Assembly: GCA_020002185.1 (NCBI GenBank)
Contig: CM034537.1
Location: forward strand, 65,964,539-66,028,538
DNA length: 64,000 nucleotides
From: Paraescarpia echinospica
Lineage: Eukaryota > Annelida > Polychaeta > Sabellida > Siboglinidae
Direction of reading: 5' to 3'
Shown here: positions 1 to 13,149 of the stretch, one piece after another
Layout: every line of letters begins with the position of its first letter
How positions within the stretch are numbered: the stretch's first letter is position 1
Notes under the pieces: model-generated
The model's database searches: none
Told to the model about the DNA's origin: nothing
Seen by the model: only the letters and a program-made list of their open reading frames with translations
Program-made: the position numbers and the translations under genes

Positions 1-400
1 CAACGTGCACTAATACAGGATTGCATTCTGATTCAACATGTTTTGGAACCGACCACAGATGGCAATTTGTTGGATTTAATGTTTACTTCTCAAAACGAAT
101 TAATAGATAACTTTAAAGTACAGTAACTCTTGGGTTCTAGTGATCATAAACAGATCCATTGAAATGTACAAGTAAGATCAGCAATAAAGGTAAAACGCAA
201 ATGAAGAGAAACTTTAACAACGACCTCTATTGAGAGATAACAAAGTATTTAGTAGATGGGACTACCTCCATGAAGGAAAAACAGCAACAGAATGCTGCAC
301 CTTTTTAAAACAAGAGATTGAGGGCGCTATTTAAAAATGTGTTCCCTTGAAAAACAAGGAAAACGGTCAAAGAAAAACACCTGACTTGCGCAAAGCTCTG
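1..400 (+). pseudogene. LINE fragment: end of AP-endonuclease and linker
   Basis: The first frame reads a LINE apurinic-endonuclease tail with the motif LDLMFTS followed, after one in-frame TAA, by GSSDHK, the Ser-Asp-His triad of non-LTR endonucleases. From about 250 a second frame carries the Trp-rich linker that precedes reverse transcriptase (WDYLHEGKTATECC, then a VPLKNK segment). Stops and frame changes show it is dead. The 5' part lies outside the window. It is non-LTR retrotransposon in origin; the clade cannot be fixed from so little sequence. Confidence 0.7.
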
Positions 401-1987
401 CTCTTACTAACACCAGCATTCGCCAGCATTCTACCTGACATTTTGATATAGTACTCCTGCACAATTATTGTACAAAGGATATAGGTACCAGATATGTTTT
501 TATTGCACTAAGCCTACCGTACAATGACCCACAAAGTATTAAGCTACACTTTGTATCTAAAACCATGACCAAGCATAATATACGTAATATGTAAAATTGT
601 AACTTAAGGGAGAATTGGCAAGTTTAATAATGAAAGACTTTGCCACAGATAATTGAGCAGATGTGAAATACTGTGCCCTGTGTAATCGTTGAAAGTGTTT
701 TGTATCTATGTCCCGTACCTAAACTGTTTTAGTTTGGTGCTACCGGAAGGGCCGAGTTATAATAGTTATTAAAACGTGCCCTACGAGTAAATGCACCTCA
801 CTCTGTCTCACATGCAAGCGGTCGTAGATTACGTAACAGTCGTTGGGATATGCTAACGATCGTAGATTACTTAACAGTATCGGGATATACAAATCAGAAA
901 GTCAGCCTCTTAGTGGAAGTAATGTCTTTCTCACTGAACGTTGGTGGTTGTGTCTATTTATGGAAATAACCATTTAGAGTTTTGCCCCAGATAAATAATA
1001 CCAAAATGCCGTGACGATACTATTCTACATGGACTTTACATGAGGCCGGTGACCCAGAAGGAAGACACGAGGGACAAGGGTAGGGGTCATATCTGACAGG
1101 GAGGGGTTCATAAAATAAATAAATCCCTACGTGATTAACATTAAATACATTTATTATCTTTGAGAGCGTAATCTCTCTCAGTGTCACACTGCAGTGGTTA
1201 TTTATGAGGGGAATGTAAATGTTGAAACCGGGATAACAGTCATGCTAAGTGTTTACACATCATAAGTGGGCAACCGCGTCCCTGCCAAGCCAAACAATAA
1301 GACAGGTCGTGTCCTCTCTCGGTGGACGAGGAGGGTGTAGTGTAGAACATCCTCGCAAGCCAGGGCTGGCTGGCACTGTCGTAATCAGCAGCAGCGACCA
1401 CTGGAGCGTGAGGAAGGTGTGGAACAATGATTCCTCGAGTGTGGCGCGGTACGTCATGGTAGTGTTGGCGGTGTCCTATTCTGAAATGATGCCCTGCCAA
1501 GGTTTCTGATCATCTGAGTGGACCTACTGGGAGTTTTATAGTCTCCGACTGCAAGCCTTGCCCCCGCCAGTGGACAGCTACCAGCGGTGGACGTTGCTTC
1601 TGGTGTGGTTCCCATGATGGTAACAGTAAACCAGCTTGACAACTATTCTTTAACCACTGCTGAGTAACGTGCAAAGTAAATGTTATCGTGACATCAAGAC
1701 ATACATCAGGCAGAGGTGATTGAAAGTGACTGGGTCACACAGCGTAAATGAGGGTATTGTGAACGTCCTACACAGAATACCGTCGGTAGGAGATGGTATT
1801 CTATTCTGCGGAATGTCTCCTGGAACCTGGACCATGTCAACATTGGTCGTTAATGTTTCTAGCAACCGTTTTATACTACACATAATCTGTATCTTTGAAA
1901 ATAAAAGGCTCGTACTGCGCGTCGCTGCAAAGTTGGGTTAAGTTAAATACGTATTTATTTGTCTGACGTCATGGGTTCTTTGTGTAG
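401..1987. other. No gene seen; intron or intergenic DNA
   Basis: I find no supported coding region here. A small near-duplication (gtcgtagattacgtaacagt) lies at about 828..895. The ORFs near 1240..1640 overlap on both strands without codon bias or domain content. A first exon of the peptide gene at 1988 might be hidden here, but I cannot identify it. Confidence 0.4.
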
Positions 1988-2224
1988 GTGCACGTGTTCT
2001 TCCTCCTGGCGGTGAGCAGCGGCGTGATAGCGGTGTTACCGCCAGAGGTGACTACGGAAAACTACACGGACTGCATGGTTCGGTGCAACCAGCAGTACAA
2101 GGACTGCATGTACGAGTGTAAGGCTGAATCGATGCAGTGGATAACGGTGAACATGGAGACAATTTGCAAGAGAGTGTACATGGGTTGCATCCATGATTGT
2201 GACAAGATTCTAACGGTGCACTGA
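1988..2224 (+). CDS. Terminal exon of a secreted cysteine-rich peptide
   Basis: The exon opens right after a good acceptor (ttctttgtgtag) and runs 78 codons to TGA. It begins with a hydrophobic stretch (VFFLLAVSSGVIAVL) that looks like the core of a signal peptide, so the initiator Met probably sits in an unseen upstream exon. The mature part has seven Cys spaced C-x3-C-x6-C-x3-C-x15-C-x6-C-x3-C. The two halves repeat the same spacing, but the first Cys of the second half is Met. There is an N-glycosylation site (NYT). C-x3-C pairs suggest disulfide-linked helical hairpins. I do not recognise the family and assign no function. The upstream exon and true start are not determined. Confidence 0.55.
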   Translation: MHVFFLLAVSSGVIAVLPPEVTTENYTDCMVRCNQQYKDCMYECKAESMQWITVNMETICKRVYMGCIHDCDKILTVH

Positions 2225-2289
2225 TTACGACCTACGACGAACTAAGCATACCATTATAGCACACTGTTTCTTTCCAAAGGAGAAGTTTG

Positions 2290-2712
2290 TTCAGCAAAAG
2301 CCGCCAAACCAGCATTTCAATCTTACGATGTACTAGCTATATACATTTGCATATCCTACAAATGCCATTGAATGACTGACAACACATGTTTCTATGTGTA
2401 TGCTAATATGCACATGATATGTACTATATACATTATAAAATAATTGTAGAATACAATTATTTCGTATCTTTGTTGTAAGCAATATCGTATATGGCAACAC
2501 ATAACATAATCAACCACGTTATTTTTGAAATTAAGTTAATGTCATGTTTCTTTCAAGTTCTTCCAAAACATAAATAATGTTAACTAGTTTTTTTATGAAT
2601 GCCGTTGTCTTTGCGTAGTACATAAGGCCTTCCACGCTGGAAGGTAGACATTTGTTAATTAATTACTACCAACAGATCATACTAAGCCATAAAAGGAACG
2701 CGAATATTTTAA
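2290..2712 (+). repeat. Left copy of a long inverted repeat pair
   Basis: This ~420-bp block matches 7493..7912 in reverse complement along its whole length with scattered mismatches and small indels. Shared stretches include the sequence around tacaaatgccattgaatgac and the palindrome aattgtagaatacaatt. The two copies enclose about 4.8 kb. Confidence 0.8.
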
Positions 2713-5700
2713 AGGGATTCTTTGAGAATTTTAATCTCTGTAATGCTCGCAATTATTAGGTAATCCTGTTAATATGCTTATTTCATGTAATTTTTGCCTT
2801 TATTTCATTTGAATTATGTTTTATTAATCATTAATGACAATATATCGAAAACAATAACTCTGCGTACGCGGAGTTTCTGCTTTGGGCCCACCTTCACGAT
2901 CCAAATAAGGCATGCTCATGAATATTCGGGACTGTCCGTCAGACATCGATTAGCTACGCCGAGTTAACAAATGCAAGAAATTCATCATCAACATGTGTGT
3001 ATAATGATTAGCCACCGCCATGCGAATGAGTCCTGACCGATAAAATTATCAAAATGAAACGTGGACCAGCTGCTGTTTATGTCAGATTCAGCAAAGAAAA
3101 GAAGGACATTATATGGAATAAATGAAGAATGAACATAGCGACAGTTCATGACAGACGGATTGATTTAAAAGAAAAAACACCACCTCTCCATGCACGAAGC
3201 CGTCGATGCCGATGGCGACGCCGATGTCATATTGAATGATTGACATTGTTTTTGTTGGAATATAAAAACTATGGTACCATCATGTTCCTTTTTCACTAGG
3301 TATATCTGGCTATACATTTTGAAGTGAAGTTTTAATGAAACGTTTAGATAACAGAAACTTACTGAAGCCGAGAAACATTCAATAATTAAACCATTTTATT
3401 TGCACCATAAATCCAGCTGCTATTTCCGTAAGCCATATAACTACATTATACATCACTAAAGTGATCTATGGTATTAAAGTAGGATAGGGGGGTAATTTCA
3501 ATTTGAAAAATGTAGATTTACAAAGAACATAACATTATTGTCGACATAATAATACAATTTTTGCATCAGTGTAAAAACATGTTTTATTTTGTACTGGGAG
3601 TGCAGAAATAGTTATTTATTCTGCCCATTATTTAGAGTAAAAGATAATGAATTTGTTTCTCTCGAACTCCTGTTTCGATAACAAATAAATTGGTCATTGT
3701 ATAATGGAAATAAAGTTATAAAATTACAAAACTTTAAAAGTAACGCATATTTTAAAACACTGTTTTCAGTCTTCATTGGTGTATTAGCTCAAGAAGATCC
3801 TTAAAACATTTTGAATGTTGTGGAACATTTATATTTTATTAATTTTCGAAATTATTGTAAAAGCAACTTTGTCGACACCTTTTTGTACACTATTCCCAAT
3901 ATAGTTCACATAACACAAACTTGTTTCAACAAATTTTGAAGAATATGCTGTAGAACACAATCCAAACATGATGAGCACAAGAAAGCATACATTTTATTAT
4001 GTACTACTTTACAACATAATGACAGGATGATGTGCATTCGCATGCACAAATCGATCGATTACACAAATCCATTTGAAACGTAGTGATGAACATATTTCCA
4101 GCAGAAGCCACACGCAACTAATGTGGCAGATTAATTCAGTTTAGATATTGGAGTATGGGACTTATCACCAAGTGTATAGCTGGCTAAATGGAAAAGAAAT
4201 ACAAGAGAACCTTGTTATGTTGATTCAGTCAGACTAAAATCCCAATCCATTACTTTGGCCAACTTTTAATTTCCTTCTACATAATTACCTGTATGCATTG
4301 GTCATATACAGTGCACTCCAGATAACTCGAACTCACATAAGTGAATTTTTGCTTAGTTAAGTAAAATGTTTCCTCGGTCCAGGGCAAAGGTCCCAATAAG
4401 GGGACCTTCTGATAACTTTCTAGTTATCAAAAATTCCACTTATTAATATTTTCATGGGTCCCTGGAAGTTCAACCTTATCCAGAGTGCACTGTATATTTT
4501 CCTTTATTCTTGCTCTAATAATTAATGTTGTATATAATTATACATATGGGCCATTCTCGTGAAAAGTGTACAATGACATGTCAAAAATAAATGTTTAATT
4601 TGTTTCAGCGAGTACTATTATTATCAAATGTGCTATTCACATGAAGCAGCACAATTTGATCTGATCTATTAGTATATTTAAAAAAAAATCATGAATAAAA
4701 ACTTATGTATACTAGAGTGCAGACCTGTTGGTGTCCAAAATTCGTGCATCCCAAAATTCCGTGGCACCATGGTGTTGTGTACTTTTTAACAAACCTAAAA
4801 CGTTTACATTGAATGATGACATGCCAGCCAGGTTTACTAACAATCGTAGCTGTATCATTAAAAACAGTCTGTGAACGTACGAATCTCACATTTTTATGTT
4901 TCGGTTCAAATAAATAGAGAAACGGGGACTTTTCAAAAACGGCTGATTGGAATTTGGAAAGGCAAGACCTGTAGGCACACACATACCCAAATCCCAGATT
5001 TAGGCAAAACAATTACATCCACGTCCAGGTTAATCCTCTTGCTATGGTTGCATATACTGATATTTTAGTGTGCATTTTCGTTCACTGCATGTCAAATACC
5101 GGACAATGCAGTTTTACTAACTAGAAAGGCGAGACCCTTGCCTAAGACTATGTCATTTACTGTAGTAGAGGCTCGACAGACTCAGTGACAGTGACAGTCC
5201 CAGCGCCGCGGCAGCTCACACCGACTGCAGCCGTCCGCGTCGGCGGACGTTATAATTTATTTAATCGAAACGTTACTCAGCTGACGGTATTGCCTATTGG
5301 GGAGCAGGATAAATAAACACGGCGGACGTTATAATTCTATTTAAGAATCCCAGCCTTCTTTTGAAGGGGTCCCAATCCTGTAGCGAGGGTCCCATTTATT
5401 GCTCTTTTTAATTATAAGTATTGTTTTCTAATTATCACAACTTATACAACCCATGTAAACCCAGTTATTATTATTATTAGTTTGATACTAACAAGAACTT
5501 AATAAAATAACGTGCCTTGTTACGATATACTGTTTTATTTGTGGATGTTTTCCCTTGATAATCGATGTAGTTTCGGAAGTTAGAGCAACCGCCCTCACTT
5601 GTGAGAGGGCGTGCTAGTCTCCTAAATGTCTTGGTTTACGTGTAAATGTCACTTTGGAAGATTTCGTAAGGCAAAGCTACGGATATCGAGGGAGCCACGA

Positions 5701-6499
5701 GTCACTTTGGAAGGCTCCGGAATTAATTTTGGTTGGCGGGAAACGCAGATGGAACTGCCTTAAAAGTGGCTTCAAATCAATATTTTATAACAGTGTAATG
5801 CATATCTGAAAAAATGTGGAATGATGGTATAAAAACACTGAAGTATCAAATCTGTTTGATTGTTCGACGAGCGACTAGCGCGATCGGCCCCGGGATGGGA
5901 GTCGGGATCGGAGTGTTTGCACTCTATTGTCGCCGTACGATCCGCCATTTGTTTGGTGATAACAACGGACATGCGCACGGATTGGAACGATATTCTGGTT
6001 CGCGAATCAGTCCTTAGAGACGCTTCACAAAACTACCCGCAGGGCGGTGCCACACGGAGGATTAGGCACCCGTTGGAATCTAGCCGGAATCGGAAAACAT
6101 ATGCCTACGGGAATGGTAATAAACTACCAAGTTAAACATATTTGGAGTAAGTATGTGACGGCGGAAAAGTCACAACTGATTTAGCAAAATCCATCTTTAT
6201 AGCAATATAGAAGAAACCAGGCACGATTGAATTTGAACTGCATCGTACAGTAAGTCTCATGGGCCACTTCACGAAGACGTTGTTCAAAATTATTACGGCC
6301 GGATGAAACCAAAATAAATAGCAGGAAATGAGTGACAGACAATGTGAATTTATAGAAGAAAGAAGAACATGTAATGCAATATTCATCTTAAGAATGATGA
6401 TTGAAAAACGCATTAGAAGTGCAGAAAGCTTTATAATTACGCAAAGGAATTTGCCAGAGTTCGTCATGAAGAAATCATATAAATACTGGAGAGTCTGTA
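2713..6499. other. A+T-rich DNA between inverted repeats, no gene
   Basis: Apart from the pogo-type MITE at 4309..4492 I see no gene here. The ORFs at 4689..5068 and 5814..6513 have no domain and are overlapped by ORFs on the other strand. A short direct repeat (ggcggacgttataatt) occurs near 5243 and 5322. Confidence 0.4.
4309..4492. mobile_element. Pogo/Tigger-type MITE (184 bp)
   Basis: The element starts CAGTGCACTCCAGATAAC and ends in the inverted CCAGAGTGCACTG. It is flanked on both sides by TA (4307..4308 and 4493..4494). CAGTGCACTC-type ends with a TA target duplication are typical of pogo/Tigger elements of the Tc1/mariner superfamily. No coding capacity. Confidence 0.8.
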
Positions 6500-7270
6500 A
6501 AGGAAATATTTGAACAATGTGGTAATGGCATCAGCACATTTCAAGAAATAAAACGTGGTGTATGACAAAGGTGAACATATGCCTGGTATACAAGTAGGTG
6601 TATACAATATGGTTAATTATAAAATATGCAGACGTCACTGTACTGATTGCTGAAAATCAAAAAAAATCTACAGCAGACATTAAATACAATAATCAGGGAA
6701 AGCGAGAAAACAGTCTGTCCTGAACAAAACGAAAACAGAAACCGTGGTTATCTCAAAGAAAAATGGTAGTGCGGGAAGCGACATTGTAGCAAATGGCACT
6801 GTAATGAAGCAGGTTCTAATTATAACTATCTGGGTTCACAAAAATGACATTTAACGGTCGATGCAGTGATGAGATCAGCAGAAGAAATGCTCATGCCAAA
6901 ACGCCATTCCACAACAAGACAAACACTTTATCAAACATAAATAACATACATTGCAATGCTGTGTAGAGCCCATACTGCGATATTGGTGTGAATACCTAAC
7001 AATCACAGAAAGTCATAGAAACTACTGAAATGTAGTTCTTGAAAAGAATGTTAGGATTACCATGGGCATAAAAGATAGCAATGAAGACATCATTATAACA
7101 AAACTACAGCCAATCCAAAAAGAAAGATCGTAACCCTAACCTTTGCACTAAAACAACAAATATAATCCACGGTCACGATAATAATAAAAGAAAATTGGAA
7201 CATCTAGTAACGCCAGGAAAGAGGACGCCAGAAAATAAAAATAAGTCTGTCAACTGATATCCTTGGCGTT
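6500..7270 (+). pseudogene. Decayed LINE reverse transcriptase, palm and thumb
   Basis: Translation in shifting frames gives the RT palm signature YADVTVLIAENQK (catalytic YADD decayed to YADV). It is followed by a segment resembling the usual motif about a node or operation being modelled (ANGTVMKQV), then SDEISRRNAHAK and the thumb region up to MLGLPWA-like sequence. Many stops and shifts. It sits inside the loop of the inverted pair 2290/7912. Confidence 0.65.
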
Positions 7271-7492
7271 GTAGAACCTTTCCATTAGACAAAAGTGCTT
7301 AATATGGCGATCTTGTTCTGTAGTGTTCACTTGAGGTCGTCCAGTTCACGGCCGATCATTTGTGACTCCAATGGCTGCTCTGTCAATAATAATATGCTTT
7401 GGATGTTTTGTTAATCCAGTTGAAAAAAATGAGCACTGTCCACTTCTACTGCGTTGAATAAGGTTCGGCTAATTCGTTGTAAGGCAATAAAG

Positions 7493-7912
7493 TCTTATGT
7501 TAAAATAGTTGCGTTCCTTTTGTGGCTTACTATGATGTGTTGGTAGTAATTAATAAACCTAATGTTTACCTTTCAGCGTGGAAGGCCTTGTATACGGCAT
7601 TCATAAAAATCTAGTTAATGTTATTTATGTTTTGAAAAAACTTGAAAGAAACATGACATTAACTTAATTTCAAAGTTAGCGCGGCCGATCATGTGATGTG
7701 TTGCCATATACGATATTGCTTACAACAACGATACGAAATAATTGTATTCTACAATTATTTTCTAAGATACACTATATATTACATATCATTTGTTTATTAG
7801 TATACACATAGAAACATGTGTTGTCAGTCATTCAATGGCATTTGTAGGATATGCTAATGTATATAGCTAATACATCGTAAGATTGAAATACTGGTTTGGC
7901 CGCTGGAACAAA
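7493..7912 (-). repeat. Right copy of the long inverted repeat pair
   Basis: Reverse complement of 2290..2712. It is closest near atggcatttgtaggatatgc and the tgttgccatatacgatattg stretch. No target duplication could be defined at the outer edges. Confidence 0.8.
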
Positions 7913-7926
7913 TGATTACAGTATTT

Positions 7927-8600
7927 ATATGTAAAGTTCACCTATATATTGTGACCATATTTCAAGTAGTTTTGTCTTTGTCCATTATTGTGTTTTTTCT
8001 TTGGATTTCAAAAACCTCGCTCGATCACTTGAAATACCCGTCTTCTCTTTAACAAGACAACATTTAACAAGATTGCCATCGAGAGAATCAACTCTAGATG
8101 GCAAGTTGACAAGATATCCTTTGGTTTATCGAGAGTACACATATTTTGTGTACCGCCTTATTGAGGTATATGTCGATTTTTTTAATGCATATTAAAAATA
8201 TATATATACTTTCTGATATCTAATCTACAGTGTTCCTTCTTTAAAGTTACTTCACGTCCTCTAAAAACTGTAAGCTCTTATATATGTAAGTTCTTATATA
8301 GCGCAGTACCCAGTTCTCAGGACTGCTTAAAGAGGTTTTTACACTACACTCCCTCACTGACCTGTTCAATCAATGGTAATATTCTCTGGTCCAGCAGCTT
8401 TGCCTTGTTTCATTGATTTGATGGCTTTTCCAAACTCTTCCTTCCGTATTGGAGGGACATCAAAGTTCTCCTTAATTTATTATTTGTCGCCCCTTTCACC
8501 AATGTAAAGTTCATCTTTATATTGTGACCATATTTCAAGTAGTTTTGTCTTTGTTCGTTATTGTTTCTTTTTCAAAAACTTGCAGTTGAACATATTCCTT
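7927..8600 (-). pseudogene. LINE fragments on the minus strand
   Basis: Read on the minus strand, about 8350..8470 gives NFDVPPIRKEEFGKAIKSM followed by KQGKAAGPENIT, the conserved segment just before the LINE RT domain. Bases 7927..8000 and 8497..8575 are direct copies of each other and encode the adjoining linker. Bases 8035..8300 are a minus-strand LINE 3' tail. Confidence 0.65.
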
Positions 8601-8804
8601 TTCTTGTAATTTTTGTTATTCTCGCGTGAATGGATATTGTGTTGTGCTTCTGTGGAATGTTCGTTAAGCCACTTCTCTTTCGCAACATTGCATTTGGCCG
8701 TATGAATGAGTACCTTGCTACAGACAGAGGTGGCTATTTGTGTACGAATAGTCTTCGCGCATTAATTGCAACGTGGCTGGACGCTTCCAAGAGAAGTCGA
8801 GAAG

Positions 8805-9091
8805 CGCTATATAAGAACTTACTTATATAAGAACTTACAATTTTTAGAGGACGTGAAGTAACATTAATGAAGTAACACTGTAGATTAGATATCAGAATGA
8901 ATATATATTTTTGTTAAACGTGCATTAAAAAAATCGACATATACCTCAGAAGGGTGGGACACACATAAACAAAATATGTGTACTCTCAATAAACCAAAGG
9001 CTCTCTTGTCCACTTGCCATCTAGAGCTGATTCTCTCGATGGCAATCTTGTTAAATTTTGTCTTTCTTGTTAAAGAAAAGACGGGTATTCA
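8805..9091 (+). mobile_element. LINE 3' tail, inverted copy of 8035..8300
   Basis: This plus-strand segment (acctcagaagggtgggacac ... ctcgatggcaatcttgttaa) is the same 3' end as that of the LINE at 56420..56945. With the minus-strand copy at 8035..8300 it forms an inverted pair separated by about 500 bp. Two insertions of the same family in opposite orientation are the simplest reading. Confidence 0.7.
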
Positions 9092-9639
9092 AATAAATAA
9101 AATATCAAGTAAATTTATTTTGCAACAATAACAACATAACAGTATACGTACACAAAACAACCGTTTTAAAAATGTAAGTTGTGTTGCATGGTGGTCACAT
9201 GGCATGTTATATGCCGTCTTCCTGTGACCCCATAACCATATATTTGTAATTATATTTACACATACGTATACGATGATTATCACGAGTGTATGATATCTTC
9301 TGTGTGACAACGGACCGGGGATGCGATGGAGAAGGAAACGAATTAGTGTAGGAAATTACTGTTAGAAAACAATGATAAGAAATATATGCGGATCCAAACA
9401 TAGATATAAAAAGTAACCAGTTATTTAATTGCACTCCGCACATCTGGGATTTAGGCAATGCACGTGGCTGAGATAGTTGTCTAGATATTGATTAGATAAT
9501 AACAATTTGAATTTTTGTCTGGATTTGACGTTTTGTATTTTATAATCGAGATTATTCCATAGTTTTATCAAATGTTTAGGTAATTTAGATTAAAAAAAAG
9601 TGCTATGGGCTTCTCTGTATATAAGAGGTTACGTTGTCT

Positions 9640-11570
9640 AGTAATTCTGGTGTTAGTGGCTAGATTCTTTTTTGGTATATAATGTTTGAAGGATTTAGGC
9701 AGTGTATTATGGTGATAGTCATGCATAAATAGTGAGACATGCAACCTGTGAATATCAGTAATTTTAAGTATATTTTCAGATTTGAAGATAGGATCGGTGT
9801 GACTTCTATATTTTTTTGTTAATTATTCGTATAGCGCGTTTTTGTAAAATGTCTGTCTTTCTTATTGTATTTTCATTGCCCCATGTTTGTACACCGTAAG
9901 TTAAGTGACTTTGAATTAAGGTATAATAAAGAGTTTTTAAAGCATTGTGTGGTAAAAAATGTTTCATTCTATTAATTGCAAAAATTGCTCTAGATATTTT
10001 AGAACTGATTATGTTGATATGTTTTTTCCATGTTAAATGTTTATCGATATGTATTCCTAAGAACTTCACCGATTCTTTTTTGTCATCCTTTCCAACATGA
10101 TTAATAATTTCACTGTTTATTTTAATACAGTTATTTACCTGGTATTTGCTATTCGATGGACTAAATATGCAAAAGTTCGCCTTTTTATATTTATTGACAG
10201 TTTATTGGCACAAAGCCAATCGTACAAATGTATTAATTCTTGGTTTATGCTGTCAATTAAAGTATCAATATGAGAACCTGATTGGTATACAGTTGTGTCA
10301 TCTACAAAAGATAATAATTTCAGAGACGTAGAGTTAATTATATCATTGACATAAATTTAAAATAAGATTGGTCCAAGTATGGATCCTTGGTGCACTCCAC
10401 TTATCATGTTTTTTGGAGATGATTGACATTTGTGTATCTCAGTATATTGTTTTCGATTTATAAATAACTTGCAAACCATTTGTTGCTTATTCCCCGAATT
10501 CCCTAAAAGTTTAATTTGTACAGTAACATATCATGGTTTATTGTATCGAATGCCTTTGAAAGGTCCAGAAACACAGCCAATGTAAGTTGTTTTGTTATTT
10601 TATCATTTGCATCTGCAATATCTTTGAGCAGATGCAGTATTGGTTGGATAGTAGAATGTTTTGCACGAAACCCATATTGGTGTTTATACAAAATGTTATA
10701 TTTTTCTAAGAACATTAATAATCTATTGCATACATTTGTTTCCATTATTTTAGAAATCGCGGGTAGAACACTTATAGGTCTATAATTGTTGAACAGTTTA
10801 TTGTTACCTGATTTGAAGACGGGAATGACTTGCAGTTTTTAAGTTTTCAGGAACAATTCCCCCCGAGACAAAGGATTGGTTTAATATATGCTCAAGCGGA
10901 GTGACTACTTCATGTAAGGTCGCCTGTAGTAGTTTAGTGGATAGACCGTCGAAACCTTCAGTGCATTTAGTTTTAAGTTTTTGTACAATTATTTCTATGT
11001 GTTGGTTGCATGAAAAAATGTACGGGATAGTTTCCTCTTAGGTGTTTTTCAAATTGCTTAACAGGAAGAGCTATTGAGTTGCTTATCGATTTACCTATTC
11101 CAACGAAAAAATTATTAAATTCTTCTGTAATTTCTTTTAAATTTGTATTCTCTTGTCCATTTATGATGACGGTTTCAGGTAGTTTGGGGAATTCTTTTTG
11201 TTTATGTATTGCTTGTCGTAGTACAGCCCATGTTTCTTTGATATTGTGCTTACGTTCTTTTAGCATTTCTGTATTATAAGCACTTTTTGCTGCTCGTTTA
11301 CTAATACTAAAGACTCTACAATATTCTCTATATTTGTTGATGATTTCTGGATTAGGTCTGTTTAATTTCTTTCGAAGTAACTTCGATTTATTTAGAGATG
11401 AAGTCAATATGCCTGAAGTAATCCATGGTTCTCGTTTAATGTATTTTTTCTTAACTTTCACATATTTAATTGGACAAGATATTTCGAAAAATGATTTGTA
11501 TATTATCATAAAATAATCATAAGCTTCATTCGCATCGGCAGTGGCTAGTACAGTTGAGTAATCAGCCATA
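9640..11570 (-). pseudogene. 5'-truncated LINE, reverse transcriptase region
   Basis: Three minus-strand ORFs form one dead element. 11569..10973 is the endonuclease-RT linker. 10745..10503 carries RT motifs (QYGFRAKHST; FLDLSKAFDTINHDM with the first catalytic Asp). The interval down to 10070 has the GVHQGSILGPILF motif, an in-frame stop, and the palm as FVDDTTV where FADD is expected. 10069..9806 is the thumb (FLGIHIDKHLTWKKHI, THLTYGVQTWG type). The endonuclease is missing, as in most 5'-truncated LINE copies. The family resembles CR1/Jockey-type elements. Confidence 0.8.
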
Positions 11571-12880
11571 TATAATAGATTTCTAAATGATGCAATGTTT
11601 TGGGGTCAACTGCCGTACCTGCCTATATACTGTATAGCGAGATTTCAATACTGTATTTCAAGTGATCTAGCGAGATTTCAATACTGTATGTCAAGTGATC
11701 TAGCGAGATTTTTTAAGATTGTCATCTAATGACAGAAAAAGCATATGGAAAGTAAACAAGGAAACTATTCGTTTATTGAGAGACCGACATTATTAATCAG
11801 TGTGTAACCCGCACTTCTGACATACTTATGCATTTTTTCACATTTGACACAAACAGTAATTGTTGTGTTCTGTTTGTTTATTATACTATCTGAAATTTAG
11901 TACTTCCTGATATTTAATTTACTCTGTTTCTCTTTCAACGTTAATTCGTGTCATGTAGTTTTTTTTAGTTTTCCTAAGTGAAATAAATACGTTGCCAATA
12001 TAAATGACACGAGGTCGACAGCCGTTTTTGAGATCATAGTACGTCTTTGAAATATGTTGCTATCATGTAAACTGTGAATAAGACAGCCTGTATCTTGAAA
12101 TCTGCAGATGTTCCGCATCTGTGCCAATTATGTTCTTGCTTGGACATTATGCAAAAGCACCAGATAACGCGACTGCGCCAAACTGCGTTCCTCAACAATG
12201 CCTCGTCGTCTTGCTTTTGACTTTGGGCCTATGCAATACCGCCAGACAAAAGACTTGACACCTTTCGTACCAGTACGTGCTGCTCCATTGTAATCTGACC
12301 TCAAGATGTAAACACGCACAAGAGAAAACAGCACCAACGTAAACGAGTTGAGTTGATAACACACGAAGTGGCAATGTGCGAGCACTATAGAATCGATTTG
12401 AAACGACGTGCCTCTACTAGAAACAATTCAACGAGCGAAGAAAACGCGGTGCGAACTCTATCAACCGAGCGATGAGAATGACTCTAGAACTGAAAATGTT
12501 ATAAGTGAAGTATATATAGGACTAACACGGCCAAGACTGATGTAACAATTGACATAGTACTAGATCTTTCACGGTGCTTGATTCTATTGATCGTATCATT
12601 TTACTAAGAACTGTGGTCACCTTCAGTTATCCCATAAGCCAGGTGGTCGATACGACAGCTCTGACTCGCCGATGCTCGTTCTCCATCTCGGTGCTCCTTT
12701 AATGGTGTCACTTGCGGTTTATGGAAATCGAGACCTGTCCATTCGTTGGCGGTGCACGCCTGTTGCTGTGCCTTGGAAGAGCTATGCCTTTGCAGATGTG
12801 TTTGCAAGGCCAGTAACACAACTCAGATTGTAATTATTATAAATTCGCAATTTCGGATTACATCACCAAAGAGAAAAGTG
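11571..12880. other. No gene seen
   Basis: About 11625..11715 holds a tandem duplication of roughly 40 bp (gcgagatttcaatactgtat). The rest shows only short opposed ORFs without domains. Confidence 0.4.
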
Positions 12881-12939
12881 TGCGCTTGTGAAAATATGTG
12901 CGCGTATGAATAAATGTGCATATGCGCATGTATGTGTGC

Positions 12940-13085
12940 GTATGTGCGTGTTGTATGCGCGTGCATGCTCCTGTCCTTGCGCGTGTACATTTTGTCTGTG
13001 TGTGCATGTTTGTGTGTGTGTGTGTGTGTGTGCGCGCGCGCGCGCGTGCGTGCGTGCGTGCATGCGTGTGTGTGTGTGTTTAACA
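12940..13085. repeat. Alternating TG/CG tract
   Basis: Long alternating purine-pyrimidine run: (TG)n, then (CG)6-7, then (TGCG)n and (TG)n again. Such tracts favour left-handed Z-DNA. The ORFs across it on both strands are low-complexity artefacts. Confidence 0.9.
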
Positions 13086-13149
13086 CGAACACACTGTAAT
13101 CAGTTCAAAACAAGTGCCTCGTGCCTTAAATCAGAACGAAGTTAATAAC

